NCBI GenBank assembly: GCA_018901625.1
Contig: JAHIEM010000093.1
Location: 1-6,180 of the forward strand
DNA from: Nanobdellota archaeon
Lineage (GTDB): Archaea; Nanobdellota; Nanobdellia; Pacearchaeales; GW2011-AR1
Direction of reading: 5' to 3'
Length of the DNA: 6,180 nt
The notes under the pieces are model-generated. The model saw only the letters and a list, made by a program, of their open reading frames with translations, was not told the origin of the DNA and searched no databases. The translations under genes and the position numbers were made by a program. Shown here piece by piece: positions 1 through 4,315 of this stretch. Position 1 is the stretch's first letter. Every line of letters starts with the position of its first letter.

Positions 1-111
1 CTGGTTTTGATTAATGTTTCGTGGCTTGTTTACTGGATGAGGAATAGGAAGAGCTCTGGAAAGAAAGAAGAAAGGAAGAGCTCTGGAAAGGGGTATTTGA
101 AGTTAAAATGA
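1..111 (+). CDS. C-terminal end of a membrane-anchored protein (5' partial)
   Basis: Frame 1 is open from the first base to a TGA at 109-111 and gives 36 residues. The first ~12 (LVLINVSWLVYW) look like the end of a transmembrane helix. The rest is a basic, cytoplasm-like tail (RNRKSSGKKEERKSSGKGYLKLK). The same hydrophobic-helix-plus-basic-tail ending occurs in the 384-aa protein at 2504-3658, so this is probably another C-terminally anchored surface protein of the same cluster; that is inference. The tail contains the hexapeptide RKSSGK twice, encoded by an 18-bp direct repeat. The start and the ectodomain lie outside the window, so no function can be given. Confidence 0.7.
   Translation: MVLINVSWLVYWMRNRKSSGKKEERKSSGKGYLKLK
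46..90 (+). repeat. 18-bp direct repeat inside the basic C-terminal tail
   Basis: The sequence aggaagagctctggaaag occurs at 46-63 and again at 73-90, a 27-nt (9-codon) period. It encodes RKSSGK twice. Because the copies are identical at DNA level and in phase, a recent in-frame tandem duplication is the simplest explanation. Confidence 0.85.
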
Positions 112-293
112 GGAAATTCTGCTAAATGCGTGAACGAATTATCATACAAAATTATCCATTCGTGAAGATGATAAGATGGTTATTCAATAATTAAATTGTG
201 GCTTCTTGGGGTTGTTAGTTTAGATGCAGAATATCCTGCTGCAGGGGATTAGGTTTGTATCTGAAGCAGAGTTGCAAAAATAATTCCAAAAGG
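112..293. other. intergenic stretch upstream of the small surface operon
   Basis: I see no convincing gene here. Two tiny ATG frames (22 and 19 codons, starting at 126 and 223) lack ribosome-binding sites and recognisable content. There are weak dyads: acgaat (134-139) with attcgt (158-163), the overlapping ttatcat (139-145) with atgataa (168-174), and cctg/cagg around the CTGCAG near 238-243. None is strong enough to call an RNA or operator. The last part leads into the TATA box at 294. Confidence 0.4.
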
Positions 294-301
294 TTTATAA
301 A
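294..301 (+). promoter_or_regulatory. archaeal TATA box for the 336-1167 gene pair
   Basis: TTTATAAA is preceded by a purine-rich ccaaaagg that can serve as a BRE. Transcription would be expected ~26 nt from the box centre, near 323-324. That leaves a short leader carrying the GGAGG at 328-332 before the start of the first gene. Confidence 0.6.
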
Positions 302-327
302 GGGGATAGGTTTGTCTTAGTAATCTT

Positions 328-332
328 GGAGG
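328..332 (+). promoter_or_regulatory. Shine-Dalgarno GGAGG with ambiguous start
   Basis: GGAGG ends only 3 nt before the TTG at 336 and 15 nt before the ATG at 348. Neither spacing is ideal, so this site does not settle the start codon. The TTG start adds MNKK; the ATG start gives a 64-residue protein whose basic N-terminus (MVSKK) is already adequate. Confidence 0.45.
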
Positions 333-335
333 ATT

Positions 336-542
336 TTGAATAAAAAGATGGTGTCAAAAAAAGCAGTGGTTGTTTTGGTTTTGATAGCTATTCTTCTATC
401 GATTATTTCTGTTGTAATTCTTAGTGTGGATTCTGATTTTGGGAAAAATTACGGAACTAGCGAGAAAGTAACTGACAGCGGGAGCGCGAAGGTTAGCATA
501 GTAATAAATCCTTCGTCTCAGGGGGTTCAGGAAAATGGCTGA
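336..542 (+). CDS. small membrane-anchored surface protein (68 aa, or 64 aa from ATG 348)
   Basis: I do not recognise a family. From the TTG start the protein has a basic N-terminus (KKMVSKK), one strong hydrophobic helix at about residues 10-30 (AVVVLVLIAILLSIISVVIL), then a polar segment of ~38 residues. That segment ends SAKVSIVINPSSQGVQENG, a short beta-strand-like stretch. The topology fits an N-terminal signal anchor with the C-terminus outside, or a weakly cleaved secretory peptide. The segment SGSAKVSIVINP resembles the SSGYVNVTVSTQITIN that follows the helix in the next gene, so the two may be diverged relatives, this one lacking the beta-sandwich body. Its last 8 bases overlap the ATG of the 210-aa gene, implying translational coupling. 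It is preceded by a TATA box at 294-301. The start remains uncertain between TTG 336 and ATG 348. Confidence 0.65.
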   Translation: MNKKMVSKKAVVVLVLIAILLSIISVVILSVDSDFGKNYGTSEKVTDSGSAKVSIVINPSSQGVQENG

Positions 543-1167
543 AAATAATTTTTTAACTGTTGTTGCGGTGATTGCTGTTGTTTTGTCTCTTCTTAATGTT
601 GGGATAATTCTTATAAACGCCCCGGTAATTAAGGATAGAATTACGGGGTTTGCATCATCAGGATATGTTAATGTGACTGTTTCAACTCAGATAACTATAA
701 ATCTTACTACAGATACTATAAACTGGGGGGCAGGAACAATTAATGCTGGGCAAGAAAATGCAAGCCTAAATACTAACGGGGCACTTACTGCGACAGTTTT
801 GCGGGGAAATTGGACAACTACTCCTACTGCGATAGTTATAGCGAATATTGGAAATGTTAATGCTTCATTGACACTTGGGGCTGGGAAGACAGCTGCTACT
901 TTTTTCGGAGGGAGTGCTGGAGATCAGGCGTATCAGTGGAATGTTTCAAATAAGGATGTTGGGAGCTGCAATGGGGGCACAGAGGTAATGAATACATGGA
1001 GAAATGTTAATTCGACGGCGGTGCCAGGAAAGTTTTGCGCGCAGTTTGGGACACTCTTGGCTGCGAATGAGATTTATCTTGACATAAAGTTAGTGATTCC
1101 AAAATTGGCTACTCTTACTGGAGCACAGTCAGATATGATTACTGTAACTGCAGATCCTGCAGGATAA
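535..1167 (+). CDS. N-terminally anchored, beta-rich surface or filament-like protein (210 aa)
   Basis: No family is recognised with certainty. Residues ~6-27 form a hydrophobic helix (FLTVVAVIAVVLSLLNVGIIL). A short linker containing ITGFASSG follows, a pattern I associate with secreted DPANN proteins, and then ~165 residues of alternating Thr/Asn/Gly/Val-rich sequence typical of a beta-sandwich. There are seven N-x-S/T sequons and two cysteines (C145, C168) that could form a disulfide. The segment IANIGNVNASLTLGAG and the C-terminal YLDIKLVIPKLATLTGAQ...ITVTADPAG resemble strands of TasA/camelysin-like and WxL-like secreted proteins. That is a resemblance by eye, not an assignment. The ATG sits inside the end of the upstream gene (ATGGCTGA), so translation is probably coupled; the nearby SD is weak. 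The small size, secretion signal and paired small partner suggest a structural subunit of a surface layer or filament, which is inference. Confidence 0.7.
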   Translation: MAENNFLTVVAVIAVVLSLLNVGIILINAPVIKDRITGFASSGYVNVTVSTQITINLTTDTINWGAGTINAGQENASLNTNGALTATVLRGNWTTTPTAIVIANIGNVNASLTLGAGKTAATFFGGSAGDQAYQWNVSNKDVGSCNGGTEVMNTWRNVNSTAVPGKFCAQFGTLLAANEIYLDIKLVIPKLATLTGAQSDMITVTADPAG

Positions 1168-1176
1168 GAATTTTTT
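1154..1176 (+). terminator. possible terminator: short palindrome then T6
   Basis: A perfect 12-bp palindrome, atcctgcaggat (1154-1165), spans the end of the 210-aa gene and its stop codon. It is followed by aagaa and a run of six T (1171-1176). The palindrome alone would make a poor hairpin, but a T-run after a stop codon is a common archaeal termination signal. The evidence is weak. Confidence 0.3.
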
Positions 1177-1430
1177 CTGGGAGAAATGGGGTTTTGGGGC
1201 GGGGGATGAAGGTATTATTGGGCTGTGGCAGTGCTCAGGAGATTGGATTGATGGGATAAATCGTTAAGGGGATAAATGAAATCTGCAACATCCTGATAAT
1301 AAATCAGAACGAGGATTGCAATTAATTTTTTTGAGTTTAGGAAGGTATGAATAATCTAAATTATCTTGAATTCGCAGTTTAATCTGATTAAATGTTTTAA
1401 GCAGTTGATAATCAATTTTTGGGTTAAGAA
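1177..1430. other. non-coding stretch between the 210-aa gene and the insertion sequence
   Basis: No open frame of note and no RNA gene is recognised. The first part is G-rich and the rest AT-rich. One imperfect hairpin can be drawn from 1284 to 1319: gcaa..tcct pairs with agga..ttgc, with an inner ctgat/atcag stem. The stretch ends at the TATA-like sequence at 1431, which belonged to the common upstream region of the 384-aa gene before the insertion sequence arrived. Confidence 0.4.
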
Positions 1431-1438
1431 TTTATAAA
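1431..1438 (+). promoter_or_regulatory. TATA-like box left of the insertion sequence
   Basis: TTTATAAA is identical to the boxes at 294 and 2475. Its expected start site, about 26 nt on, falls near 1460, inside the left inverted repeat. If active it now transcribes into the insertion sequence antisense to the transposase. Before insertion it would have lain 27 bp upstream of the box at 2475. Confidence 0.35.
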
Positions 1439-1443
1439 CAGGA

Positions 1444-1452
1444 ATTTGGGCG
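1444..1452. repeat. target-site duplication, left copy (9 bp)
   Basis: atttgggcg immediately abuts the left inverted repeat and is repeated exactly at 2461-2469, immediately after the right inverted repeat. A perfect 9-bp duplication at exactly these boundaries marks the insertion point. Confidence 0.92.
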
Positions 1453-1465
1453 GATACTGTATACT
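1453..1465 (+). repeat. left terminal inverted repeat of the insertion sequence
   Basis: gatactgtatact is perfectly inverted at 2448-2460. The next base inward differs between the two ends. The last two bases overlap the transposase stop codon (1464-1466 on the minus strand), so the element is very compact here. Confidence 0.92.
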
Positions 1466-2099
1466 AATCGTCGTTTTCCTTGTTAGCCAAATATCTCACC
1501 AATCCCAGAATCTTATCTCTTCCTAAAGGTAAAATTATCTCCGCCATTTCAGCAGGAGTTTTTCCTTTCAGTTGTTGGTTGGGATTAATAAAATTGTGAA
1601 TAACCCTCCTCAAATCCATAAAACATCTTGCGCCTTCAAAACTCCCAAAACCACTTCTGATATTTTTTATCCTGTCGCTTGTTTTTCCATTGTATCTTTC
1701 AATTGGATTATTGTTATGTTCAAGATTATATTTTTTGCATGCAATTGGAACTCCAAAAGACAAATTTGCGATTCTGTAAAAGTTTCTGCTGAAAGCAGAC
1801 TTGTAATTTGCAAATTTGTCACATACAAATTTTATTAAATCTCTGTCCTCAACTTTCTTATGCTTTTCCTGATTAAACTTTTCAATTATCTGCTCATAAC
1901 ATGAAGTTTTTATTTGCTTCAGGAATTCATAGCATTTCTGTTTGGTTCTTTTATCGACGAATAAATGGGCTAAAACATAATTTGTTTCGCTGTCAATAGC
2001 ATTCAAATCATAATTATCTTTCTTCCTTGCCTTAACATATTTTTCATCATAATGGATGCTTCCTTTTATTTCTGGCTTAACAATTTTATGTATCCTATT
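1464..2099 (-). pseudogene. transposase, catalytic DDE part (downstream frame)
   Basis: This frame has no convincing start of its own. It opens just after a TAA at 2102-2100 and its first residues (NRIHKIVKPEIKGSIHYDEKYVK...) continue directly from the upstream frame; a TTG at 2006 would cut off the first catalytic Asp. The triad is D in HYDEKYV (codon at 2048-2046), D in FVCDKFANYK, and E in NPIERYNG, about 76 and 40 residues apart, as expected for a DDE/RNase H-fold transposase of IS6/IS240 type. After the Glu come GFGSFEGARCFMDLRRVIHNFINPN and GKTPAEMAEI, a C-terminal pattern common in such enzymes. Joined to the zinc-ribbon part it would give ~307 residues. The likely state is a pseudogene by a one-base indel; a programmed +1 shift is the alternative. 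Confidence 0.8.
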
Positions 2100-2107
2100 T
2101 TAAAAAA
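2094..2107 (-). other. frame-change site in the transposase (TTTTTTTAAAATAGG)
   Basis: On the minus strand the upstream frame reads gtt ttt tta aaa TAG, while the downstream frame opens only after TAA 2102-2100. Both frames are open together for just a few bases, so the switch must occur here and be +1 (or -2). Removing one A from the A4 run restores V-F-L-N-R-I-H-K with no stop; changing the T7 run does not. AAA followed by a stop codon is a plausible +1 recoding site, but a simple indel in the A-run explains it equally well. Confidence 0.7.
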
Positions 2108-2388
2108 ACAGAATACTTTTTTGTCCAGTCTGAAATTGTTTTTCTTGTGACTTTGATTCCATCATGCTGCCATAAATGGTCTTGAACCTGGAAAAGAGAC
2201 AATCCCTCATTATGCATGTGGATGGCTCTTGAGATAATTTTTTTATTGTGCCTCATTCTTTCAAATCCATCATGCTTCATAAAAGTTAGATTACATTTCA
2301 TGCATTGATAAAGCTGTTTTGTGTTGGTTTTGTTATATCTCTTGCCTCTTTTTATGATATTTTTGCCTTTGCATTTAGGACATTTCAT
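2095..2388 (-). CDS. transposase, zinc-ribbon and helix-turn-helix part (97 aa)
   Basis: This is the N-terminal part of the transposase. Residues 1-35 carry a zinc ribbon with C3-x2-C6 and C29-x2-C32. Residues ~53-93 (AIHMHNEGLSLFQVQDHLWQHDG...RKTISDWTKKY) look like a helix-turn-helix that would bind the terminal repeats. The frame stops at TAG 2097-2095, and the catalytic domain continues in another frame (1464-2099). The start ATG at 2388-2386 is certain: it is preceded by AAGGAGGTGAT, a near-complete match to the 16S anti-SD, at ideal spacing. Expressed alone, this piece could bind DNA without catalysis and so act as a repressor of transposition, as InsA does in IS1. That role is an analogy only. 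Confidence 0.8.
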   Translation of the reverse strand: MKCPKCKGKNIIKRGKRYNKTNTKQLYQCMKCNLTFMKHDGFERMRHNKKIISRAIHMHNEGLSLFQVQDHLWQHDGIKVTRKTISDWTKKYSVFLK

Positions 2389-2391
2389 ATT

Positions 2392-2416
2392 ATCACCTCC
2401 TTCATTAAAGAAGGAG
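2392..2416 (-). promoter_or_regulatory. strong Shine-Dalgarno sequestered in a hairpin upstream of the transposase
   Basis: On the minus strand CTCCTTC (2416-2410), a 6-nt loop and GAAGGAG (2403-2397) form a perfect 7-bp stem. The 3' arm is the core of the SD AAGGAGGTGAT, 8 nt before the ATG. In a transcript long enough to contain the 5' arm, the SD would be paired and translation reduced. A transcript starting at the element's own promoter would begin near 2403, lacking the 5' arm, and leave the SD free. Confidence 0.7.
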
Positions 2417-2424
2417 ATGTTTTA

Positions 2425-2433
2425 CTATATAAA
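2425..2433 (-). promoter_or_regulatory. TATA box of the transposase
   Basis: The minus strand reads TTTATATAG here, with its centre near 2429. The expected start is ~26 nt downstream, near 2403, giving a leader of about 15 nt that begins right at GAAGGAGG. The spacing from box to SD to ATG is consistent with a functional archaeal promoter inside the element. Confidence 0.6.
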
Positions 2434-2450
2434 CTTAACTCACGTTAAGT
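2433..2450. repeat. subterminal 7-bp palindrome near the right end of the element
   Basis: acttaac (2433-2439) and gttaagt (2444-2450) form a perfect dyad with a 4-nt spacer. It overlaps the inner edge of the right inverted repeat and sits just upstream of the transposase TATA box. It has no counterpart at the left end. It could be a transposase-binding or autoregulatory site. Confidence 0.5.
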
Positions 2451-2460
2451 ATACAGTATC
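2448..2460 (-). repeat. right terminal inverted repeat of the insertion sequence
   Basis: agtatacagtatc is the exact reverse complement of 1453-1465. Confidence 0.92.
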
Positions 2461-2469
2461 ATTTGGGCG
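2461..2469. repeat. target-site duplication, right copy (9 bp)
   Basis: atttgggcg is identical to 1444-1452 and directly abuts the right inverted repeat. Confidence 0.92.
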
Positions 2470-2474
2470 TTAGG

Positions 2475-2482
2475 TTTATAAA
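2475..2482 (+). promoter_or_regulatory. TATA box for the 384-aa/165-aa gene pair
   Basis: TTTATAAA has its centre about 25-26 nt before the ATG at 2504, which predicts transcription starting at or within a base or two of the start codon (leaderless). The insertion sequence ends 14 bp upstream, so the box itself is intact although anything further upstream was displaced. Confidence 0.65.
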
Positions 2483-2503
2483 TTCCTGAAATTTAGAAGG
2501 AGC

Positions 2504-3658
2504 ATGATATTAAAAAGAGGGGTTGTTTTTTGCATTGCTTTTTTGTTGTTATTTGGTTTTTATGTCAGGAATGTTGATGCTACTCTTGGCTTGACTCCTG
2601 CTCTGGTTGAGATAAACTTTCAACCTAGCTATAATTTTTCTGTTAATTTTGGCGCTTTAGGAGCGGCTCCTGACCAGAAACTAAAGGTTTATGCTAAGGG
2701 AGATTTTGCAGAATATGTGCATTTTGACAAAACAGAGATGACTGGGGCAGGAGGATTTACAGCATATGTTAATTTGCCTAGTCAGGCAGATAAGCCGGGA
2801 AAAAACAGGCTTTATATAAGAGTAGAGGAGGTAAATGATAATTCTGGCGGAGTTGGGACACGGATTGTTATTGGGGCGTTAATCGCGATTTATGTTCCGT
2901 ATCCCGGGAAGTATGCTGAAATTTCTCTTGCGGCAAAAGATGTTAATGAGGGAGAGAGTGTTCCTGTAACTCTTGAGGCAAGCAATCTTGGAAAGGAGGA
3001 TATTTTTGTGAATCCTGTTCTTGAGATTTATAATTATGATAACACTACGATAGATTCAATGAACCTTGGGCTAAGAGAGATAAAAACTCAGACAAAAGAA
3101 AAATTTGAGACACAGATAAACACTAAAAACTACAAGCCAGGAGTGTATTCTGTTTTTGCATCTGTTAATTATGGAGGAAGCGAAATTGTCAAAGCAAATT
3201 CAACATTCAGAATAGGAACACTTTCAGTGGCTGTTGTAAACTGGACTTCCATGTTTAAAAAAGGCAAAATAAACAAGTTTGATATTGAAATAGAGAGCTT
3301 ATGGAATTCAAAAATAAATTCAATATACGCATCTGTTAATGTGAGCAGAGAGGGAAAGATGCTTGATTATTTCAAGACTTCTCCGTCAACACTGGAGATG
3401 TGGCAGAAATCTACTATTTCCGGGTATCTTAATGCAGAGAGCGCTGATGCAGGGAGTTATGATGCAAATATAACCTTGTATTACGAAGATAAAACCAGCA
3501 GCAGGGAGGTTGAGATAGTTGTGTATAAAGAGAAAAACCTTACAATTATAATACTTGTTTTCGCGGTTATTGTTGTTGTCATATCTGCCGGGATATTCTT
3601 TATTTTGAGGTGGAAGAAAAAGCATGGGAAAACAGAAGGCAAAACAAAAAAGAAATAG
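2504..3658 (+). CDS. secreted beta-sandwich protein with C-terminal membrane anchor (384 aa)
   Basis: No named family is certain. Residues 1-27 are a clear signal peptide (basic MILKR, hydrophobic VVFCIAFLLLFGFYV, cleavage plausible after NVDA). Three regions of Ig/CARD-like beta-sandwich follow at roughly 28-135, 136-240 and 241-342. The first begins LGLTPALVEINFQP and contains LPSQADKPGKNRLYIRVEEV; the second contains EGESVPVTLEASNLGKEDI, a pattern typical of CARDB-like domains. Residues ~346-368 form a transmembrane helix followed by the basic tail RWKKKHGKTEGKTKKK. Seven glycosylation sequons lie outside. The layout resembles the anchored WxL-interacting proteins of Firmicutes, but this is a fold-level analogy. 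AAGGAG at 2497-2502 is only 1 nt from the ATG, too close to work normally, while the TATA spacing favours leaderless initiation. The end overlaps the next gene by 35 bp. Confidence 0.75.
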   Translation: MILKRGVVFCIAFLLLFGFYVRNVDATLGLTPALVEINFQPSYNFSVNFGALGAAPDQKLKVYAKGDFAEYVHFDKTEMTGAGGFTAYVNLPSQADKPGKNRLYIRVEEVNDNSGGVGTRIVIGALIAIYVPYPGKYAEISLAAKDVNEGESVPVTLEASNLGKEDIFVNPVLEIYNYDNTTIDSMNLGLREIKTQTKEKFETQINTKNYKPGVYSVFASVNYGGSEIVKANSTFRIGTLSVAVVNWTSMFKKGKINKFDIEIESLWNSKINSIYASVNVSREGKMLDYFKTSPSTLEMWQKSTISGYLNAESADAGSYDANITLYYEDKTSSREVEIVVYKEKNLTIIILVFAVIVVVISAGIFFILRWKKKHGKTEGKTKKK

Positions 3659-4121
3659 GATTTTGGCAGGAATCCTGATTATTATTATGATTGGAATGCT
3701 TGTTCTGATTGGAATGTTTGCGTGCAAATTAGCTGGTGTTTTTTCTTTGCTTGAAACGAAGGAGTTTTATGCTAGGGCTGTTGTTTCTGAGAGAAACGGC
3801 TTTGACCTAAATAATTCTGCTTTGATATTTGGAGAAATTCTTCCGGGAGGAAGCGCGTCGCGAGAGGTTTTTATTGAGAATAGTTATAATAAAAGCGTAA
3901 GGATAAGAATTTATTCTGTGGGAAATATAAGCAAGCTGCTATCTGGATTTGAGGAGAATTTTGTACTGGGCAGGAATGAGACAAAAAAGGTTGGATTTAG
4001 TGTTTATGCTCCTAGAAATGCAGAATTGGGGGTTTATGACGGGAAGATAGTTATAGAGGTTAGAAGGTCCTGGTTTCTTGGCAATGCAGAATCAAAAAAA
4101 CAATGGGGCACCGCACCATAA
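3624..4121 (+). CDS. N-terminally anchored single Ig-like domain surface protein (165 aa)
   Basis: The protein starts with a very basic cytoplasmic segment (MGKQKAKQKRNR), then a transmembrane helix at ~13-36. One beta-sandwich follows at about 45-150, with LIFGEILPGGSASREVFIENSYNKSVRIRIYSVG and GRNETKKVGFSVYAPRNAELGVYDGKIVIEVRR. That strand pattern (PGG..., N-x-S, APxxAELGxYxGKIVIEV) is typical of Ig-like surface domains. Four sequons are present. It overlaps the upstream gene by 35 bp in another frame; GAGGTGG ~11 nt upstream of the ATG can act as SD, and the overlap implies co-translation. The last codons and the TAA lie inside a hairpin (4110-4131), so the tail WGTAP may have been created by an insertion or rearrangement. 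Its topology is opposite to that of its 384-aa partner, which suggests the two ectodomains meet outside the membrane (inference). Confidence 0.7.
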   Translation: MGKQKAKQKRNRILAGILIIIMIGMLVLIGMFACKLAGVFSLLETKEFYARAVVSERNGFDLNNSALIFGEILPGGSASREVFIENSYNKSVRIRIYSVGNISKLLSGFEENFVLGRNETKKVGFSVYAPRNAELGVYDGKIVIEVRRSWFLGNAESKKQWGTAP

Positions 4122-4143
4122 ATGGCGTGGTTTGTAAAGCCCC
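4105..4143 (+). repeat. hairpin A: dyad containing the stop codon of the 165-aa gene
   Basis: accgcaccat (4110-4119) and atggcgtggt (4122-4131) pair at 9 of 10 positions, counting one G-T wobble, with one A-C mismatch. The apex holds the TAA (4119-4121). An outer stem ggggc (4105-4109)/gcccc (4139-4143) can close around it. A near copy of the 22-nt dyad lies at 4226-4247. Confidence 0.65.
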
Positions 4144-4152
4144 TTGTTTCCG

Positions 4153-4170
4153 CGAAAATGCAAATTTTCG
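4153..4170 (+). repeat. hairpin with GCAA tetraloop
   Basis: cgaaaat (4153-4159) and attttcg (4164-4170) form a perfect 7-bp stem closed by the stable GNRA-type loop GCAA. Flanking gccc (4139-4142) could pair with gggc (4171-4174) as an outer helix with a 10-nt bulge on the left, in competition with the outer stem of hairpin A. The tetraloop suggests selection at RNA level, though the stem is short. Confidence 0.55.
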
Positions 4171-4177
4171 GGGCCCT

Positions 4178-4202
4178 AAAATTCCTGACGAAGGAATTTT
4201 TT
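4178..4202 (+). terminator. stem-loop plus T-run, probable terminator of the 2504-4121 operon
   Basis: aaaattcct (4178-4186) and aggaatttt (4192-4200) form a perfect 9-bp stem with loop gacga. The 3' arm runs into two further T, giving six T in a row. The position, 57 nt after the stop codon and before the next promoter, fits transcription termination. Confidence 0.55.
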
Positions 4203-4213
4203 GGTTAGGATGC

Positions 4214-4274
4214 TCAGAAATGAAAACTGCACCATTTATGGTGTAGTAGTAGATTTTACTGTTTTCATTTCTGA
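4214..4274. repeat. 14-bp perfect inverted repeat enclosing a second dyad
   Basis: tcagaaatgaaaac (4214-4227) and gttttcatttctga (4261-4274) are perfect reverse complements separated by 33 nt. The loop contains dyad D, actgcaccat (4226-4235) and atggtgtagt (4238-4247), which pairs at all ten positions with one G-T wobble. The whole lies directly upstream of the promoter of the large surface gene, so it could be an operator, an RNA structure or an end of a small mobile element. Confidence 0.65.
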
Positions 4275-4281
4275 CATAACA

Positions 4282-4293
4282 TTAAATATTTAA
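4282..4293 (+). promoter_or_regulatory. TATA-like promoter of the large surface gene
   Basis: ttaaatatttaa is a perfect 12-bp AT palindrome whose centre lies ~28 nt before the ATG at 4316. This suits a leaderless or nearly leaderless transcript. AAGGAG at 4292-4297 is 18 nt from the ATG, too far to be its usual SD. Confidence 0.5.
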
Positions 4294-4315
4294 GGAGCAG
4301 TTAATAATCAGATAT

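Larger units (their letters stand above)
1453..2460 (-). mobile_element. insertion sequence, IS6/IS240-like DDE type, 1008 bp
   Basis: The element is bounded by 13-bp perfect inverted repeats (gatactgtatact at 1453-1465; its reverse complement at 2448-2460) and flanked by 9-bp direct repeats. It carries one transposase locus on the minus strand filling almost its whole length, with the stop codon of that locus overlapping the left repeat. The catalytic domain resembles the IS6/IS240 type (first motif HYDEKYVKARKK...AIDSET, last motif NNPIERYNG). The N-terminal zinc ribbon, the length and a 9-bp rather than 8-bp duplication differ from typical IS6 members. A zinc-ribbon-plus-DDE split across two frames also recalls the IS1 family. 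Intact ends and an identical duplication suggest recent insertion. The transposase frame change means it may be inactive unless recoded. Confidence 0.9.

Noticed and set aside
126..281. Tiny open frames of 22 and 19 codons in the first intergenic region
   Set aside because: They have no ribosome-binding site, no promoter at suitable spacing and no recognisable sequence.
336..1167. The 68-aa and 210-aa genes as one protein split by a frameshift
   Set aside because: The 210-aa frame has its own basic-to-hydrophobic N-terminus and ATG, so the overlap is better read as translational coupling of two proteins.
1572..1838. 88-codon plus-strand open frame
   Set aside because: It lies antisense to the catalytic transposase frame, has no domain-like content and no ribosome-binding site; it is a shadow of the real coding strand.
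2098..2104. Heptamer T TTA AAA on the minus strand as a -1 slippery site for the transposase
   Set aside because: It fits the X XXY YYZ rule in the zero frame, but a -1 shift there reaches a TAA after ten codons and does not enter the catalytic frame, which needs +1 or -2.
3386..3727. 113-codon minus-strand open frame
   Set aside because: It is antisense to the junction of the 384-aa and 165-aa genes, which have convincing signal and anchor segments. Its Ile/Asn-rich composition is a by-product of the opposite strand.
4105..4274. Riboswitch, tRNA or CRISPR array in the hairpin-rich block
   Set aside because: No cloverleaf, no regularly spaced direct repeats with unique spacers and no known aptamer core could be recognised; the hairpins are short and separate.
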